The notes under the pieces: generated by a model
The model's input: only the letters and a program-made list of their open reading frames with translations
Told to the model about the DNA's origin: nothing
Databases searched by the model: none
Part shown: in pieces, positions 18,439 through 26,777 of the stretch
How positions within the stretch are numbered: position 1 is the first letter of the stretch
How the letters are laid out: every line of letters begins with the position of its first letter
DNA from: Rhodospirillales bacterium BBD 1991-14
GTDB lineage: Bacteria; Pseudomonadota; Alphaproteobacteria; Kiloniellales; Kiloniellaceae
Assembly (NCBI GenBank): GCA_001657395.1
Contig: LYSY01000002.1
Span: forward strand, 620,001 to 684,000
DNA: 64,000 nt
Reading direction: 5' to 3'
Translations under genes and position numbers: made by a program

Positions 18439-18975
18439 ATAGCACGCCCACCCTTTGACAGCGCGCCGTCCCGTGACGGTCCGCGCGTGAATGACATGAT
18501 CACGTCGGCACAGGTCCGGCTGGTCGACGAGAACGGCGAACAGGTCGGGATCGTTCCCACCGCAGATGCGCTGCGCCGGGCGCAGGATGTCGGGCTGGAT
18601 CTTCTGGAGGTCTCGCCCAATGCGGACCCGCCGGTCTGCAAGATCCTCGACTACGGCCGTTTCCGCTATGAGGCCCAGAAGAAGAAGAACGAGGCCCGCA
18701 AGAAGCAGAAGACCATCGACGTCAAAGAAATCAAGATGCGGCCCAACATCGACACCCACGACTACGAGGTGAAGATGCGCTCGATCCACCGCTTCATCGG
18801 CGAGGGCGACAAGGTCAAGGTGACCATGCGCTTCCGCGGCAGGGAAATGGTGCACCAGGAGATCGGCAAGCAGGTGCTGGACCGTGTCCGCGAGGAGATG
18901 GAGCCGACCGCCAAGGTCGAGCAGTTCCCCAAGCTCGAAGGCCGCCAGATGACGATGGTGATGGCACCGCGCTAG
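18439..18975 (+). CDS. infC: translation initiation factor IF-3 (non-canonical ATA start)
   Basis: IF-3 binds the 30S subunit and checks start-codon choice. The coding frame is closed upstream by TAA at 18433-18435. Between it and the first regular start (GTG 18487) the frame reads ATA-GCA-CGC-CCA-CCC-TTT, giving the conserved IF-3 N-terminus ARPPFDSAP and then GPRVND. A GAGGAG ribosome site ends eight bases before the ATA, so ATA at 18439 is the likely initiator, giving 178 residues. Use of a rare start is the known basis of infC autoregulation (AUU in E. coli). The canonical partners rpmI and rplT are 2.3 kb away. Confidence 0.93.
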   Translation: MARPPFDSAPSRDGPRVNDMITSAQVRLVDENGEQVGIVPTADALRRAQDVGLDLLEVSPNADPPVCKILDYGRFRYEAQKKKNEARKKQKTIDVKEIKMRPNIDTHDYEVKMRSIHRFIGEGDKVKVTMRFRGREMVHQEIGKQVLDRVREEMEPTAKVEQFPKLEGRQMTMVMAPR

Positions 18976-19012
18976 CGGTGCGGGGGTCATGGCGCCGCGC
19001 TAGCGGCGCGCC
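18961..19012. repeat. tandem hairpin duplication at the infC 3' end
   Basis: ATGGCACCGCGCTAGCGGTGC at the infC end, including its TAG, is followed by a second version ATGGCGCCGCGCTAGCGGCGC. Each folds with a seven-base stem and GCTA loop, and the second has two compensating changes (A to G and T to C) that keep the pairing. There is no T-tract. It may stabilise the mRNA 3' end or end transcription weakly. Confidence 0.6.
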
Positions 19013-19153
19013 AGTCTTTCCCTGGTGTTTTTGGGAAGGGGCGGCCCGGCCAGCCAGGGGCCCCGTACAAGGCCCGACAGACGCCGGCATGCGCTGATCG
19101 CGTCCCACCGCAACAGATCAACAGCCGCACAGCAGACGAAGGGGAGGCTGGCG

Positions 19154-19540
19154 ATGAACCCCGTGGTCAACCTGAAAACGCAGCTCGACGGCGTGGAGGA
19201 GCTCTGGTCGCCCCGCGTGGTCGGCCGGGTCAACGACCAGTTCGTCAAGGTCGCCAAGGTGAAGGGCGAGCTGGCCTGGCACAAGCACGATGCCGAGGAC
19301 GAGCTCTTCCTGGTGCTGAAAGGCCGCCTTGTCATCCAGTACGAGGACGGCGAGGTCACCCTGGAAGAAGGCGACATGCACATCGTGCCCAAGGGCCGGA
19401 TGCACAATCCGGTGGCGGCGGAGGAGTGCTGGATTGCCCTGGTGGAAACCGTGACCACCCAGCACACCGGCGACATCGTCACGGAGAAGACCAAGGCCGT
19501 CGATCAGCAGATCGCCGACGGCGGCACTCTGGCGGGTTAG
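19154..19540 (+). CDS. cupin domain-containing protein
   Basis: A 128-residue single-domain cupin. The metal-binding motifs are visible: WHKHDAEDELFLVLKGRL (two His and Glu) and GDMHIVPKGRMHNP (His). The ATG at 19154 follows GGGGAGG at a good distance. Function is not assignable; small cupins act as isomerases, dioxygenases or sugar-binding proteins. It sits in the block that separates infC from rpmI-rplT. Confidence 0.87.
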   Translation: MNPVVNLKTQLDGVEELWSPRVVGRVNDQFVKVAKVKGELAWHKHDAEDELFLVLKGRLVIQYEDGEVTLEEGDMHIVPKGRMHNPVAAEECWIALVETVTTQHTGDIVTEKTKAVDQQIADGGTLAG

Positions 19541-19604
19541 AGCGCTTTCCTGCTCTTTGAGGGCCGCAGGCGTGAAGCGGAGCGGCTGCCACCCCCCTCC
19601 CGAC

Positions 19605-19625
19605 CTCCCCCCATCAAGGGGGGAG
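19605..19625. terminator. stem-loop between convergent cupin and bdcA-like genes
   Basis: CTCCCCCC-ATCAA-GGGGGGAG makes a perfect eight-base stem with a five-base loop. No T-tract follows on either strand, so it may be a weak or factor-assisted bidirectional terminator. The surrounding CCCCTCCCGACCTCCCCCC text resembles a dispersed motif common in alphaproteobacterial intergenic DNA. Confidence 0.5.
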
Positions 19626-19679
19626 TGTAGAGCAGGCGACGGACCGCTGCCGCTTTTGAACGCTCAGGGCTGATCGGCC

Positions 19680-20393
19680 CTATGCGCCGAATCCACCGTC
19701 AATCGTGTGGAGGGCGCCGGTGACGATGCCGGCTTCTGGACCGACCAGATAGGCCACCATGCCGGCGATCTCGGAGGGCCTGGCATGGCGCTTGATGGCC
19801 ATGAAGGAATGCATGGCGTCCTTCATCGGGCCGTCGGCGGGGTTCATGTCGGTGTCGACCGGACCCGGCTGGACCGCGTTCACGGTGATGGACCGCTCGC
19901 CGAAGTCGCGGGCGAGACCGCGCACCAGCCCTTGCATGGCGGATTTGGTGAGGGAATATGCGGCACCGCCGGGGAACGGCACGCGGTCGCCGTTGACCGA
20001 GCCGAGGATGACGATACGGCCGCCTTCGTTCATTTTGCGCGCGGCCTCGACGGCGGCGTGGTAGGGGCTGCGCACGTTGATGTCGATCATGTGGTCGACA
20101 GCGTCTGGGTCGCTCTCCAGCGGGTCGCCCATCACCAGCACGCCGGCGTTGACCACCAGGATGTCGAGCGGCCCCTGATCGGCCACGGTCTTCGTGACCG
20201 CCCCGCGATCGGCGGAATCGCTTTGGATCGCAGTTGCCCCGGTCTTCTCGGCCAGGGCCGCGGCGGCCTCGGCCGATCCGGCGTAGGTGAAAGTCGTCTC
20301 GGCGCCGTCCCTGGACAGGCGTTCGACGATGGCGGCGCCGATCCCCCGGCTGCCGCCGAGGACGAGGGCTTTCTTGTTTTCGAATGAGGACAT
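19680..20393 (-). CDS. bdcA: BdcA-like SDR oxidoreductase
   Basis: A 237-residue short-chain reductase that closely matches my memory of E. coli BdcA, described as a cyclic-di-GMP-binding biofilm-dispersal protein. Shared stretches include ALVLGGSRGIGAAIVERL, FTYAGS, VNAGVLVMGDPLE, GGRIVILGSVNGDR, VNAVQPGPVDTDMNPADGPM and the C-terminal TGALHTIDGGFGA. The catalytic set is Ser132, Tyr146 and Lys150. The divergent neighbour is a BdcR-like TetR protein, as in E. coli, which supports the call. Whether it binds c-di-GMP or is simply an NADPH-dependent reductase cannot be told from sequence. Confidence 0.85.
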   Translation of the reverse strand: MSSFENKKALVLGGSRGIGAAIVERLSRDGAETTFTYAGSAEAAAALAEKTGATAIQSDSADRGAVTKTVADQGPLDILVVNAGVLVMGDPLESDPDAVDHMIDINVRSPYHAAVEAARKMNEGGRIVILGSVNGDRVPFPGGAAYSLTKSAMQGLVRGLARDFGERSITVNAVQPGPVDTDMNPADGPMKDAMHSFMAIKRHARPSEIAGMVAYLVGPEAGIVTGALHTIDGGFGA

Positions 20394-20481
20394 GGTGCGG
20401 CTCCTTTTGAAAGAAGGCTGGGTTGAAAGACGGTTGGGTCGAAGATTGTTGAAATTTTGTAGTGATCGTTACATATATCTC

Positions 20482-20496
20482 TGCGAAGCCTTCGCA
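20482..20496. promoter_or_regulatory. palindromic operator candidate between bdcA and bdcR
   Basis: TGCGAAG-C-CTTCGCA is a perfect 15-bp palindrome 13 bases before the bdcR start codon and about 90 bases from the bdcA start. The size and position suit a TetR-family dimer that represses itself and the divergent gene. AT-rich sequence with promoter-like hexamers (TTGAAA at 20449, ACATAT at 20471) lies beside it. Confidence 0.5.
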
Positions 20497-20509
20497 AGTG
20501 AAAAATGTA

Positions 20510-21151
20510 ATGACTGCTAAAAAAATCGAGAACGGAAGCGAGAAGGGCCGCGGGCGGCCCCGCGCCTTCGACCCGGAGGCCGCGGTGGAAACCGCCCTCG
20601 GCCTGTTCCATGCCCGCGGCTACGATGCGGTGGGGGTGGCGGAACTGAGCCGGGCCATCGGCGTGAAGCCGCCCAGCCTCTATGCCGCCTTCGGCAGCAA
20701 GCAGGGTCTCTATGAGCGGGCGGTGGCGCTCTTTCTCTCGCGCGAGGGGGCCTTTGTCCCGGAAACCCTGTCCGAGACGGGGCCTGTGGCGGAGATCGGG
20801 GGCCGCCTCTTCGCCCGCGCCGCTGCGGCCTACAGCGCCGACCGCGGCCATCTGGGCTGTCTGGTGACCGACGGCGCCCGCAATTCCGCCGACGAGGGGG
20901 TCTGCGCCTTCACCAAAAGCCTGCGGGCGCAGGCCCGGGACCGGATAATCGCCCGCTTTCGCCGGGAGTTCCTGCCGGAAACTGCCCCGGGCAAGGCCGA
21001 GCGCCTGGCCGATTTCGTCGTCGTCACCCTGGCCGGCCTCTCCGCCTCCGCCCGCGACGGCCTGCCGCCCGTGGCCCTGGCAGAGGCCGCTGCCATCGCC
21101 GGCGCGGGCTTCCGCGCCGCCTGCGCGGAAGCCCCGGAATCGGAGGCTTGA
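20510..21151 (+). CDS. bdcR: BdcR-like TetR/AcrR family regulator
   Basis: A 213-residue TetR-type repressor. The helix-turn-helix region is at about residues 20-60: GRPRAFDPEAAVETALGLFH, then VAELSRAIGVKPPSLYAAFG and SKQGLYERAV, the same order as in E. coli BdcR. It is transcribed away from bdcA and likely regulates it through the palindrome at 20482. The ATG at 20510 was taken; a GTG four codons upstream is possible. The effector is unknown. Confidence 0.85.
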   Translation: MTAKKIENGSEKGRGRPRAFDPEAAVETALGLFHARGYDAVGVAELSRAIGVKPPSLYAAFGSKQGLYERAVALFLSREGAFVPETLSETGPVAEIGGRLFARAAAAYSADRGHLGCLVTDGARNSADEGVCAFTKSLRAQARDRIIARFRREFLPETAPGKAERLADFVVVTLAGLSASARDGLPPVALAEAAAIAGAGFRAACAEAPESEA

Positions 21152-21214
21152 ACGCAGACTTAAACGGGCACCCAAAGGGGGCTTGAGGGGCCTTCTCGAG
21201 CCCTCGGGCCCGGC

Positions 21215-21243
21215 TTGCAATCCGGCCTGGAGGCCGCTATAAC
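21215..21243 (+). promoter_or_regulatory. predicted promoter for rpmI-rplT
   Basis: TTGCAA (21215-21220), a 17-base spacer and TATAAC (21238-21243). It gives the ribosomal pair its own promoter now that infC is distant, with a leader of about 80 bases before rpmI. Such a leader could host L20 feedback control, but I see no clear binding structure. Confidence 0.6.
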
Positions 21244-21327
21244 CCCGCGGTCTTGAGAAAGAGCGGTCCGGCGAAAGGGCATGCCCAGCCGCTCTCACTG
21301 TCTCGTTTCGTTCAGAAAGGATGCAAA

Positions 21328-21531
21328 ATGCCCAAGCTGAAGAACAAGTCCGGGGCGAAAAAGCGCTTCCGGCTGACCGCCACCGGCAAGGTGCGCATGA
21401 ACCAGGCGGGCAAGCGCCACGGCATGCGCAAGCGCCCCCAGAAGATGATCCGCAACGCCCGCGGCTCCACCCTGCTCTGCGACGCCGACGCCAAGATCGT
21501 GCGCCGCAACTTCCTGCCCTACGCGAAGTAA
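21328..21531 (+). CDS. rpmI: 50S ribosomal protein L35
   Basis: A 67-residue basic ribosomal protein starting [17 protein letters not shown] and containing [16 protein letters not shown], as expected for L35. The ATG at 21328 follows AGAAAGGATG at normal distance; in-frame starts upstream are not used. rplT follows after 13 bases. In many genomes infC directly precedes; here the cupin and bdcA/bdcR block lies between. Confidence 0.98.
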   Translation: MPKLKNKSGAKKRFRLTATGKVRMNQAGKRHGMRKRPQKMIRNARGSTLLCDADAKIVRRNFLPYAK

Positions 21532-21544
21532 GGAGACCGGAGCC

Positions 21545-21901
21545 ATGGCAAGAGTGAAACGCGGCGTCACCACCCACGCCCGCCACAAGAAGGTCATCAA
21601 GCGCGCCAAGGGCTATCGCAGCCGGGGCAAGAACGTCTTCACGGTCGCCATCGAGCGCGTCGAGAAGGGCATGCAGTATGCCTACCGCGACCGCCGGGTG
21701 AAGAAGCGGAACTTCCGCGCCCTGTGGATCCAGCGCATCAATGCCGGCGCCCGCCAGCACGGCCTCACCTACTCGCAGTTTATGAACGGCATCAAGGAGG
21801 CGGGCATCGAGCTCGACCGCAAGGTGCTGTCGGACCTTGCGGTGCGTGAGCCCGAAGCCTTTAAGTCCTTGGTCGACCAGGCGAAGGCCGCACGGGCCTG
21901 A
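21545..21901 (+). CDS. rplT: 50S ribosomal protein L20
   Basis: A 118-residue 23S rRNA-binding protein needed early in 50S assembly. It starts [32 protein letters not shown]-like (shown in part) and has the usual [20 protein letters not shown] segment. Length is normal. An AAGGAG ribosome site overlaps the rpmI stop. In E. coli L20 represses its own operon by binding mRNA; that is family knowledge and not shown here. Confidence 0.98.
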   Translation: MARVKRGVTTHARHKKVIKRAKGYRSRGKNVFTVAIERVEKGMQYAYRDRRVKKRNFRALWIQRINAGARQHGLTYSQFMNGIKEAGIELDRKVLSDLAVREPEAFKSLVDQAKAARA

Positions 21902-21911
21902 CGCCTCTCGT

Positions 21912-21995
21912 GAACCGGCCACGGCTCAGACGCTGAGGCAGCGGCCGGTTCCAAGGACCACTCCCGCAGACCCGGTGGAAGCCCGGGTCGTCTGC
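21912..21995 (+). other. two stem-loops in the rplT-pheS spacer
   Basis: First stem-loop: GAACCGGCC (21912-21920) pairs with GGCCGGTTC (21943-21951), with an inner CTCAG/CTGAG stem. Second: GCAGAC (21966-21971) pairs with GTCTGC (21990-21995) around a CCGG-rich centre. Neither has a T-tract. They lie in the pheS leader and could be terminator remnants or regulatory structure. I find no T-box core and no Phe-rich leader peptide. Confidence 0.5.
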
Positions 21996-22060
21996 CGAAA
22001 AACCGGTCTCAGAGGAAACGGACGGTTCGGCTGGCGGGATGGCAAAGGCGGACAGTAATC

Positions 22061-23131
22061 ATGGAAAGTCTTGAGCAGCTGCAGAGCAGTCTGATCGATC
22101 AGGTGGCCGCGGCCGCCGATCTCGAAGCCCTCGAGAAACTGCGCGTCCAGGCGCTCGGCAAGAAGGGCGAACTGACCCAGCGGCTGAAGACCCTGGGCAG
22201 CCTCTCCCCCGACGAGCGCCGCGAAGCCGGCCAAAGCCTCAACAAGATCAAGGAAGCGGTCAACGCCGCCATCGAGACGCGCCGCGGCACCCTGGAAGAG
22301 GCGGCCCTGGAGGCGCGGCTGGCGGCAGAGTCCATTGACGTCAGCCTGCCGGCGCGTCCGGCGGAACTCGGCCGCATCCACCCGATCAGCCAGACCTGGG
22401 AAGAGCTGGTGGCGATCTTCGGCGAGATGGGCTTTTCGGTGGCCGAGGGCCCGCACATCGAGGACGACTTCCACAACTTCACGGCCTTGAACATCCACGA
22501 GTGGCATCCGGCCCGCCAGGACATGGATACCTTCTATCTGAAGCCGGCGGCGGACGGCACGCGCAAGGTGCTGCGCACCCATACCTCGCCGGTGCAGATC
22601 CGCACCATGCTGGCGGAAAAGCCGCCGATCCGCATCATCGTGCCCGGGCGCACCTTCCGCGCCGACCACGACGCCACGCACTCTCCAATGTTCCATCAGG
22701 TCGAGGGGCTGGTGATCGACAAGAAGACCCACATGGGTCACCTGAAGGGCACTCTGACGGCCTTCTGCCGCGCCTACTTCGGGGTCGACGATCTGCCGCT
22801 GCGCTTCCGGCCCAGCTACTTCCCCTTCACCGAGCCCTCGGCGGAGGTCGACATCGGCTGCAGCCGCGAGGGCGGCGAACTGAAGATCGGCCCCGGCAAG
22901 GACTGGCTGGAGATCCTCGGCAGCGGCATGGTGCACCCCCAGGTTCTGGCTAACTGCGGCCTCGACCCGGAGGTTTACCAGGGCTTCGCCTTCGGCATGG
23001 GGATCGAACGCATCGCCATGCTGAAGTACGGCTTCCCGGATCTGCGCATCTTCTTCGAGACGGACCTTCGCTGGCTGAAGCATTACGGCTTCGTGCCGCT
23101 GGAGCCGCCCTCTCTGGTGCGGGGAGGCTGA
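22061..23131 (+). CDS. pheS: phenylalanyl-tRNA synthetase alpha subunit
   Basis: Catalytic subunit of the alpha2beta2 enzyme charging tRNA-Phe. The N-terminal coiled coil spans about residues 1-90. The class II motifs follow: motif 2 in [23 protein letters not shown] and motif 3 in [14 protein letters not shown] near the end. 356 residues, normal. pheT begins four bases after the stop, so the subunits are cotranscribed. Confidence 0.98.
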   Translation: MESLEQLQSSLIDQVAAAADLEALEKLRVQALGKKGELTQRLKTLGSLSPDERREAGQSLNKIKEAVNAAIETRRGTLEEAALEARLAAESIDVSLPARPAELGRIHPISQTWEELVAIFGEMGFSVAEGPHIEDDFHNFTALNIHEWHPARQDMDTFYLKPAADGTRKVLRTHTSPVQIRTMLAEKPPIRIIVPGRTFRADHDATHSPMFHQVEGLVIDKKTHMGHLKGTLTAFCRAYFGVDDLPLRFRPSYFPFTEPSAEVDIGCSREGGELKIGPGKDWLEILGSGMVHPQVLANCGLDPEVYQGFAFGMGIERIAMLKYGFPDLRIFFETDLRWLKHYGFVPLEPPSLVRGG

Positions 23132-23135
23132 AGCG

Positions 23136-25547
23136 ATGAAATTCACGCTGTCCTGGCTGAAGGACCATCTGGAAACCGAGGCCTCGCTGCAGGAGATCAC
23201 CGACGCCCTGTCGATGATCGGCCTGGAGGTCGAGGGGGTCGACAATCCGGCCGAGGCGCTCTCCGCCTTCACCGTCGCCCGGGTCAAGGAGGCGCGCCAG
23301 CACCCCAATGCCGACCGCCTGCGGGTCTGCATCGTCGACACCGGCAGCGAAGAGGTGCAGGTGGTCTGCGGCGCGCCCAACGCGCGCACCGGCATGCTGG
23401 GCGTCTTCGCGCCGGTGGGAAGCCACATCCCCGGCACCGGGATCACCCTGAAGGCCGGGACCATCCGGGGCGAGGCGTCCAACGGCATGCTGGTCTCCGA
23501 GCGGGAGATGGGTCTTTCCGACGAGCACGAGGGGATCATCGAGCTGGAGCAGGAGGCGCCGCTGGGCACGCCCTTCGCCGAGGCCGCCGGCCTCGACGAC
23601 CCGGTGATCGAGATCGCCATCACCCCCAACCGCGGCGACTGCCTGGGCGTGCGCGGAATCGCGCGGGACCTTGCCGCCGCCGGGCTCGGCACGCTGAAGC
23701 CGCTGGACACGGCGCCGCTGCCGGGCGGCTTCGACAGCCCGATCCGCTGGCAGCGCGCCCTGCCCGACGACCAGCAGCATCTCTGCCCCTTCGTTTCCGG
23801 CCGCTACTTCCGCGGCGTGAAGAACGGGCCGAGCCCGAAGTGGATGCAGGACCGCCTGCGCGCCATCGGCCTCAGGCCGATCTCCGCGCTGGTCGATATC
23901 ACCAACTACGTGACCTACGACCTCAGCCGTCCGCTCCACGTCTTCGACGCCGACAAAGTCAAGGGCGACGTCACCATGCGCCTGGCCGAGCCGGGCAGTG
24001 AGATCCTGGCGCTGGACGGCAATACCTACCGCCTGGACGAAACGATGGTGGTGATCGAGGACGATGCCGGACCGGAGGGGATCGGCGGCATCATGGGCGG
24101 CGAGGTCTCCGGCTGCACCGAGGAGACCACCAACGTGTTCCTGGAGGCCGCTCTCTTCGACCCCATCCGGGTGGCGGAGACCGGGCGCAAGCTGGGCATC
24201 CATTCCGATGCCCGCTACCGCTTCGAGCGCGAGGTCGATCCGAACTTCGTGCTGCCGGGGGTGGAGGTGGCGACCCGTCTGATCCTGGAGCTCTGCGGCG
24301 GCGAGGCCAGCCACGTGGTGACCGCCGGCGAAGTGCCGGCCTGGGACCGCAGCGTCGGCCTGCGGCCCGCCCGCATCGCCAGCCTCTGCGGCGTCGAGGT
24401 GGCGGCCGAACGCCAAGCCGAGATCCTGGAGCGCTTGGGCTTTGCCGTCGATACATCCGGCGAGTCATCCGGCGAGCGGCTGGAAGCCGCGGTCCCTTCC
24501 TGGCGGCCCGACATCGAGGGCGAGGCCTGTCTGGTGGAGGAGGTGCTGCGCATCCACGGCTACGATGCGATCCCGGAGGTCGATCTGCCGCGCGAGACCT
24601 ATCTGCCGCAGGCGGCGCTCAGCCCCGGCCAGCGGCGCGTCGCCGCGGCGCGCACGGCGCTGGCCTGGCGCGAGATGTGGGAGGGGGTGACCTTCTCCTT
24701 CGTCTCCGCCAAGGAGGCGGCGCTCTTCGGCGGCGGCGAGGCGGCCCTGCATCTCGACAATCCGATCTCGGCGGACCTCGACGTCATGCGCCCGACCCCC
24801 CTGGCCAACCTGGCGAGTGCCGCCGCGCGCAATGCGGACCGCGGCTACGGCGACCTCGCGCTGTTCGAGGTGGGGCCGCAGTACCACGGAGACGGCCCGG
24901 ACGGGCAGGCGACGGTGGCTGCGGGCATCCGGGCCGGCGAGCGCCGCCAGCGCAGCTGGGCGGCGCCTGGGCGGCCGGTGGATGCCTTCGATGCCAAGGG
25001 CGATGCCGAGGCGGTGCTGACGGCCTGCGAGGCGCCGGTGGCCAACCTTCAGGTCACCCGCGATGCCCCGGCCTGGTACCATCCCGGGCGCTCCGGCGTG
25101 CTGCGCCTCGGCCCCAATGTGCTGGCCCAGTTCGGCGAACTGCACCCGCGGGTCCTGAGGGCCCTCGACCTGAAGGGCCCGGCGGCGGCTTTCGAGGTTT
25201 TCCTCGACCGCATCCCGCTGCCCCGGTCGGGGCGCCAGAAGCCGTCGCTGCTGAAGCTCTCGGCCTTTCAGCCGGTCTCCCGCGACTTCGCCTTCGTGAT
25301 CGACGAGGACGTGCCGGCGGAGAAGGTGCTGCGGGCCGCCCGCGGCGCCGACAAGGCGCTGGTGAGCAATGTGGTGCTGTTCGATGTCTATCGTGGCAAG
25401 GGGGTGGAACCGGGCAAGAAGTCGCTGGCCATCGCGGTGACCCTGCAGCCGCAGCAGGCGACGCTGACCGATCAGGAGATCGAGGCGGTGGCGGCGAAGA
25501 TCGTCAAACAGGTGACCGGTGCCACCGGCGGGGCCCTGCGCGGCTAG
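23136..25547 (+). CDS. pheT: phenylalanyl-tRNA synthetase beta subunit
   Basis: The 803-residue beta subunit with tRNA-binding EMAP-like domain (residues about 40-150, ARVKEARQHPNADRLRVC), B3/B4 editing domain, B5 domain, and a C-terminal ferredoxin-fold anticodon domain (FQPVSRDFAFVIDEDV). All parts are present. The TAG stop is shared with the left edge of the second two-hairpin repeat. Confidence 0.98.
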   Translation: MKFTLSWLKDHLETEASLQEITDALSMIGLEVEGVDNPAEALSAFTVARVKEARQHPNADRLRVCIVDTGSEEVQVVCGAPNARTGMLGVFAPVGSHIPGTGITLKAGTIRGEASNGMLVSEREMGLSDEHEGIIELEQEAPLGTPFAEAAGLDDPVIEIAITPNRGDCLGVRGIARDLAAAGLGTLKPLDTAPLPGGFDSPIRWQRALPDDQQHLCPFVSGRYFRGVKNGPSPKWMQDRLRAIGLRPISALVDITNYVTYDLSRPLHVFDADKVKGDVTMRLAEPGSEILALDGNTYRLDETMVVIEDDAGPEGIGGIMGGEVSGCTEETTNVFLEAALFDPIRVAETGRKLGIHSDARYRFEREVDPNFVLPGVEVATRLILELCGGEASHVVTAGEVPAWDRSVGLRPARIASLCGVEVAAERQAEILERLGFAVDTSGESSGERLEAAVPSWRPDIEGEACLVEEVLRIHGYDAIPEVDLPRETYLPQAALSPGQRRVAAARTALAWREMWEGVTFSFVSAKEAALFGGGEAALHLDNPISADLDVMRPTPLANLASAAARNADRGYGDLALFEVGPQYHGDGPDGQATVAAGIRAGERRQRSWAAPGRPVDAFDAKGDAEAVLTACEAPVANLQVTRDAPAWYHPGRSGVLRLGPNVLAQFGELHPRVLRALDLKGPAAAFEVFLDRIPLPRSGRQKPSLLKLSAFQPVSRDFAFVIDEDVPAEKVLRAARGADKALVSNVVLFDVYRGKGVEPGKKSLAIAVTLQPQQATLTDQEIEAVAAKIVKQVTGATGGALRG

Positions 25548-25697
25548 AGCGGATCATGTTCAGACGGAAACACTTTGGTGTTTGCGTCAGAACATGTGAA
25601 TCCGCTCTACACTTAAGATTTAGAGCAGATTTACCGGGTTGGATGGATCGCCCCTGGAAAGACATGGGGCGATTCCATCAAACCCGGATCTGCTCTA
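25545..25697. repeat. two-hairpin intergenic element, copy B (inverted relative to copy A)
   Basis: Left module 25545-25609 starts TAGAGCGGATCATGTTCAGA and ends AATCCGCTCTA; linker 25610-25620; right module 25621-25697 starts TAGAGCAGATTTACCGGGTT and ends GGATCTGCTCTA. The reverse complement aligns with copy A with about three mismatches over the 65-base module and one in the 11-base linker. The other module is longer at its tip, with a CGCCCC/GGGGCG stem extension. The first TAG is the pheT stop. Confidence 0.9.
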
Positions 25698-25791
25698 GGG
25701 CCGCGATCCCGCCTGGACTGTTGGTTCCCTGCCCGTGCCGCTTTTCCCGCACCCGGCGGGTGCGGCGGCGGCCCGGATCTAACGGTGAACC

Positions 25792-26022
25792 CTAGCGGTA
25801 AACGCTTGCTTCGGTATCGCTGGTGCGTGCCCAGAGTTCGTCGGCCCGACGCGCCTTTGCGACCAACTCCTTGGCGAGCTTGATGTTGCCAGCCGCTTCC
25901 GCACGCGCCGCCAAGGCCCAAGTCATGGCTGCGTACTCCCGCGCTTCCGCTTCGCTGATTCTCCGATCCATTGCCAGTGTGTCCCTGCCCATCCCGCAGA
26001 AAATGCGTGGCTTGAGCGTCAT
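25792..26022 (-). CDS. small conserved-looking hypothetical protein
   Basis: A 76-residue protein, or about 59 residues if it starts at the internal MDRRISEAE. The sequence is a regular amphipathic helix pattern: EAEAREYAAMTWALAARAEA then AKELVAKARRADELWAR. No family recognised. Composition looks coding and the spacer has no competing gene. The ribosome site is not strong, so the start is unsure. Confidence 0.5.
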   Translation of the reverse strand: MTLKPRIFCGMGRDTLAMDRRISEAEAREYAAMTWALAARAEAAGNIKLAKELVAKARRADELWARTSDTEASVYR

Positions 26023-26159
26023 CCGGCCATGGTTAACGAAAGGTTAAGATCCGCCGGACTGTGGTATTTGCGCACTGACAGTGGCAAAGATGCAACAGAA
26101 CCGGGTGGAGGCGTGGCGGCAAGGAGCCGCCTCTCGGCTCATGGGTGTCGGGCAACGAA

Positions 26160-26187
26160 AAGCCCGGTCCCTTGCGGGACCGGGCTT
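26160..26187 (-). terminator. intrinsic terminator of the small secreted-protein gene
   Basis: AAGCCCGGTCCC (26160-26171) pairs perfectly with GGGACCGGGCTT (26176-26187) around a TTGC loop. On the minus strand the stem is followed by TTTTCG, giving a T-run 3' of the hairpin. It is 38 bases past the stop of the gene at 26225-26590. Confidence 0.85.
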
Positions 26188-26224
26188 CGTCATGACTTGA
26201 AGACAGCCGCAGGAGCTGCAGTGG

Positions 26225-26590
26225 TCAGGTGCTGTACCACTGCATACAGATACGCGGACCCTGGTGGGCTTTGTTGCCCCGGGTGTTCTTCTTGATGGTC
26301 TTGTTGATGAAGGCCTCGAGCTCGCGGATGTGGTGCTCCGGCACGCCCAGGCGAATCAGCTTGGCGCGCGACTGGCGCGCGTTCTTGTTGTAGGTGGCCG
26401 CGTCTTTCTTGCCGAGCGCTTCATAGGCCTTCACCATGCAATAGTTCTGCTGGTACCAGCGCGCCTCGTTGCGCGCCGCTGCGGGGGACGTCGACGTCGC
26501 AAGAAGCGCGCCTGCAAGTGCCGCACAGGCCGCCAAACGCAAACTGCCCCCCGTCATCGTAAAGATCTTGCCCATTAAATCTCTCCGCAT
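26225..26590 (-). CDS. small secreted protein of unknown function
   Basis: A protein of 116-121 residues with a clear signal peptide: LRLAACAALAGALLATS followed by a cut near SPAAA. The mature part of about 85 residues is basic (KKDAATYNKNARQSRAKLI, NKTIKKNTRGNK) and holds two cysteines, one in NYCMVKAYEALG and one in RICMQW near the end, which may form a disulfide. The second Met (MGKIFTM) is a likely start. A good intrinsic terminator follows. No known domain recognised. Confidence 0.75.
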   Translation of the reverse strand: MRRDLMGKIFTMTGGSLRLAACAALAGALLATSTSPAAARNEARWYQQNYCMVKAYEALGKKDAATYNKNARQSRAKLIRLGVPEHHIRELEAFINKTIKKNTRGNKAHQGPRICMQWYST

Positions 26591-26733
26591 CGTGCATCCT
26601 CAGATCCCTGAGGTTCCCCCAATTCTTCCTGCCCGGCGTTGAGATTCGGTGAAGAATCGAGACAATGCCCCCTAATTCCCGAGTACTCTAGCAGTCTTGT
26701 CGGGGTCCTCAAAGATAGAAACCAAGTCCTAGG

Positions 26734-26769
26734 AAGCCCGGTAAGAAACCCGGCAAGAAGCCCGGGTCA
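26734..26769. repeat. 12-bp tandem repeat, three copies
   Basis: AAGCCCGGTAAG, AAACCCGGCAAG and AAGCCCGGGTCA lie head to tail, followed by AGATCTGCTCTAA, a fragment resembling the edge of the two-hairpin element. They lie downstream of the small gene at 26778. Confidence 0.55.
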
Positions 26770-26777
26770 GATCTGCT

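Noticed and set aside
21902-22060. T-box or Phe attenuator for pheST
   Set aside because: No Phe-rich leader peptide, T-box core or terminator with T-tract; only two stem-loops of unclear role.
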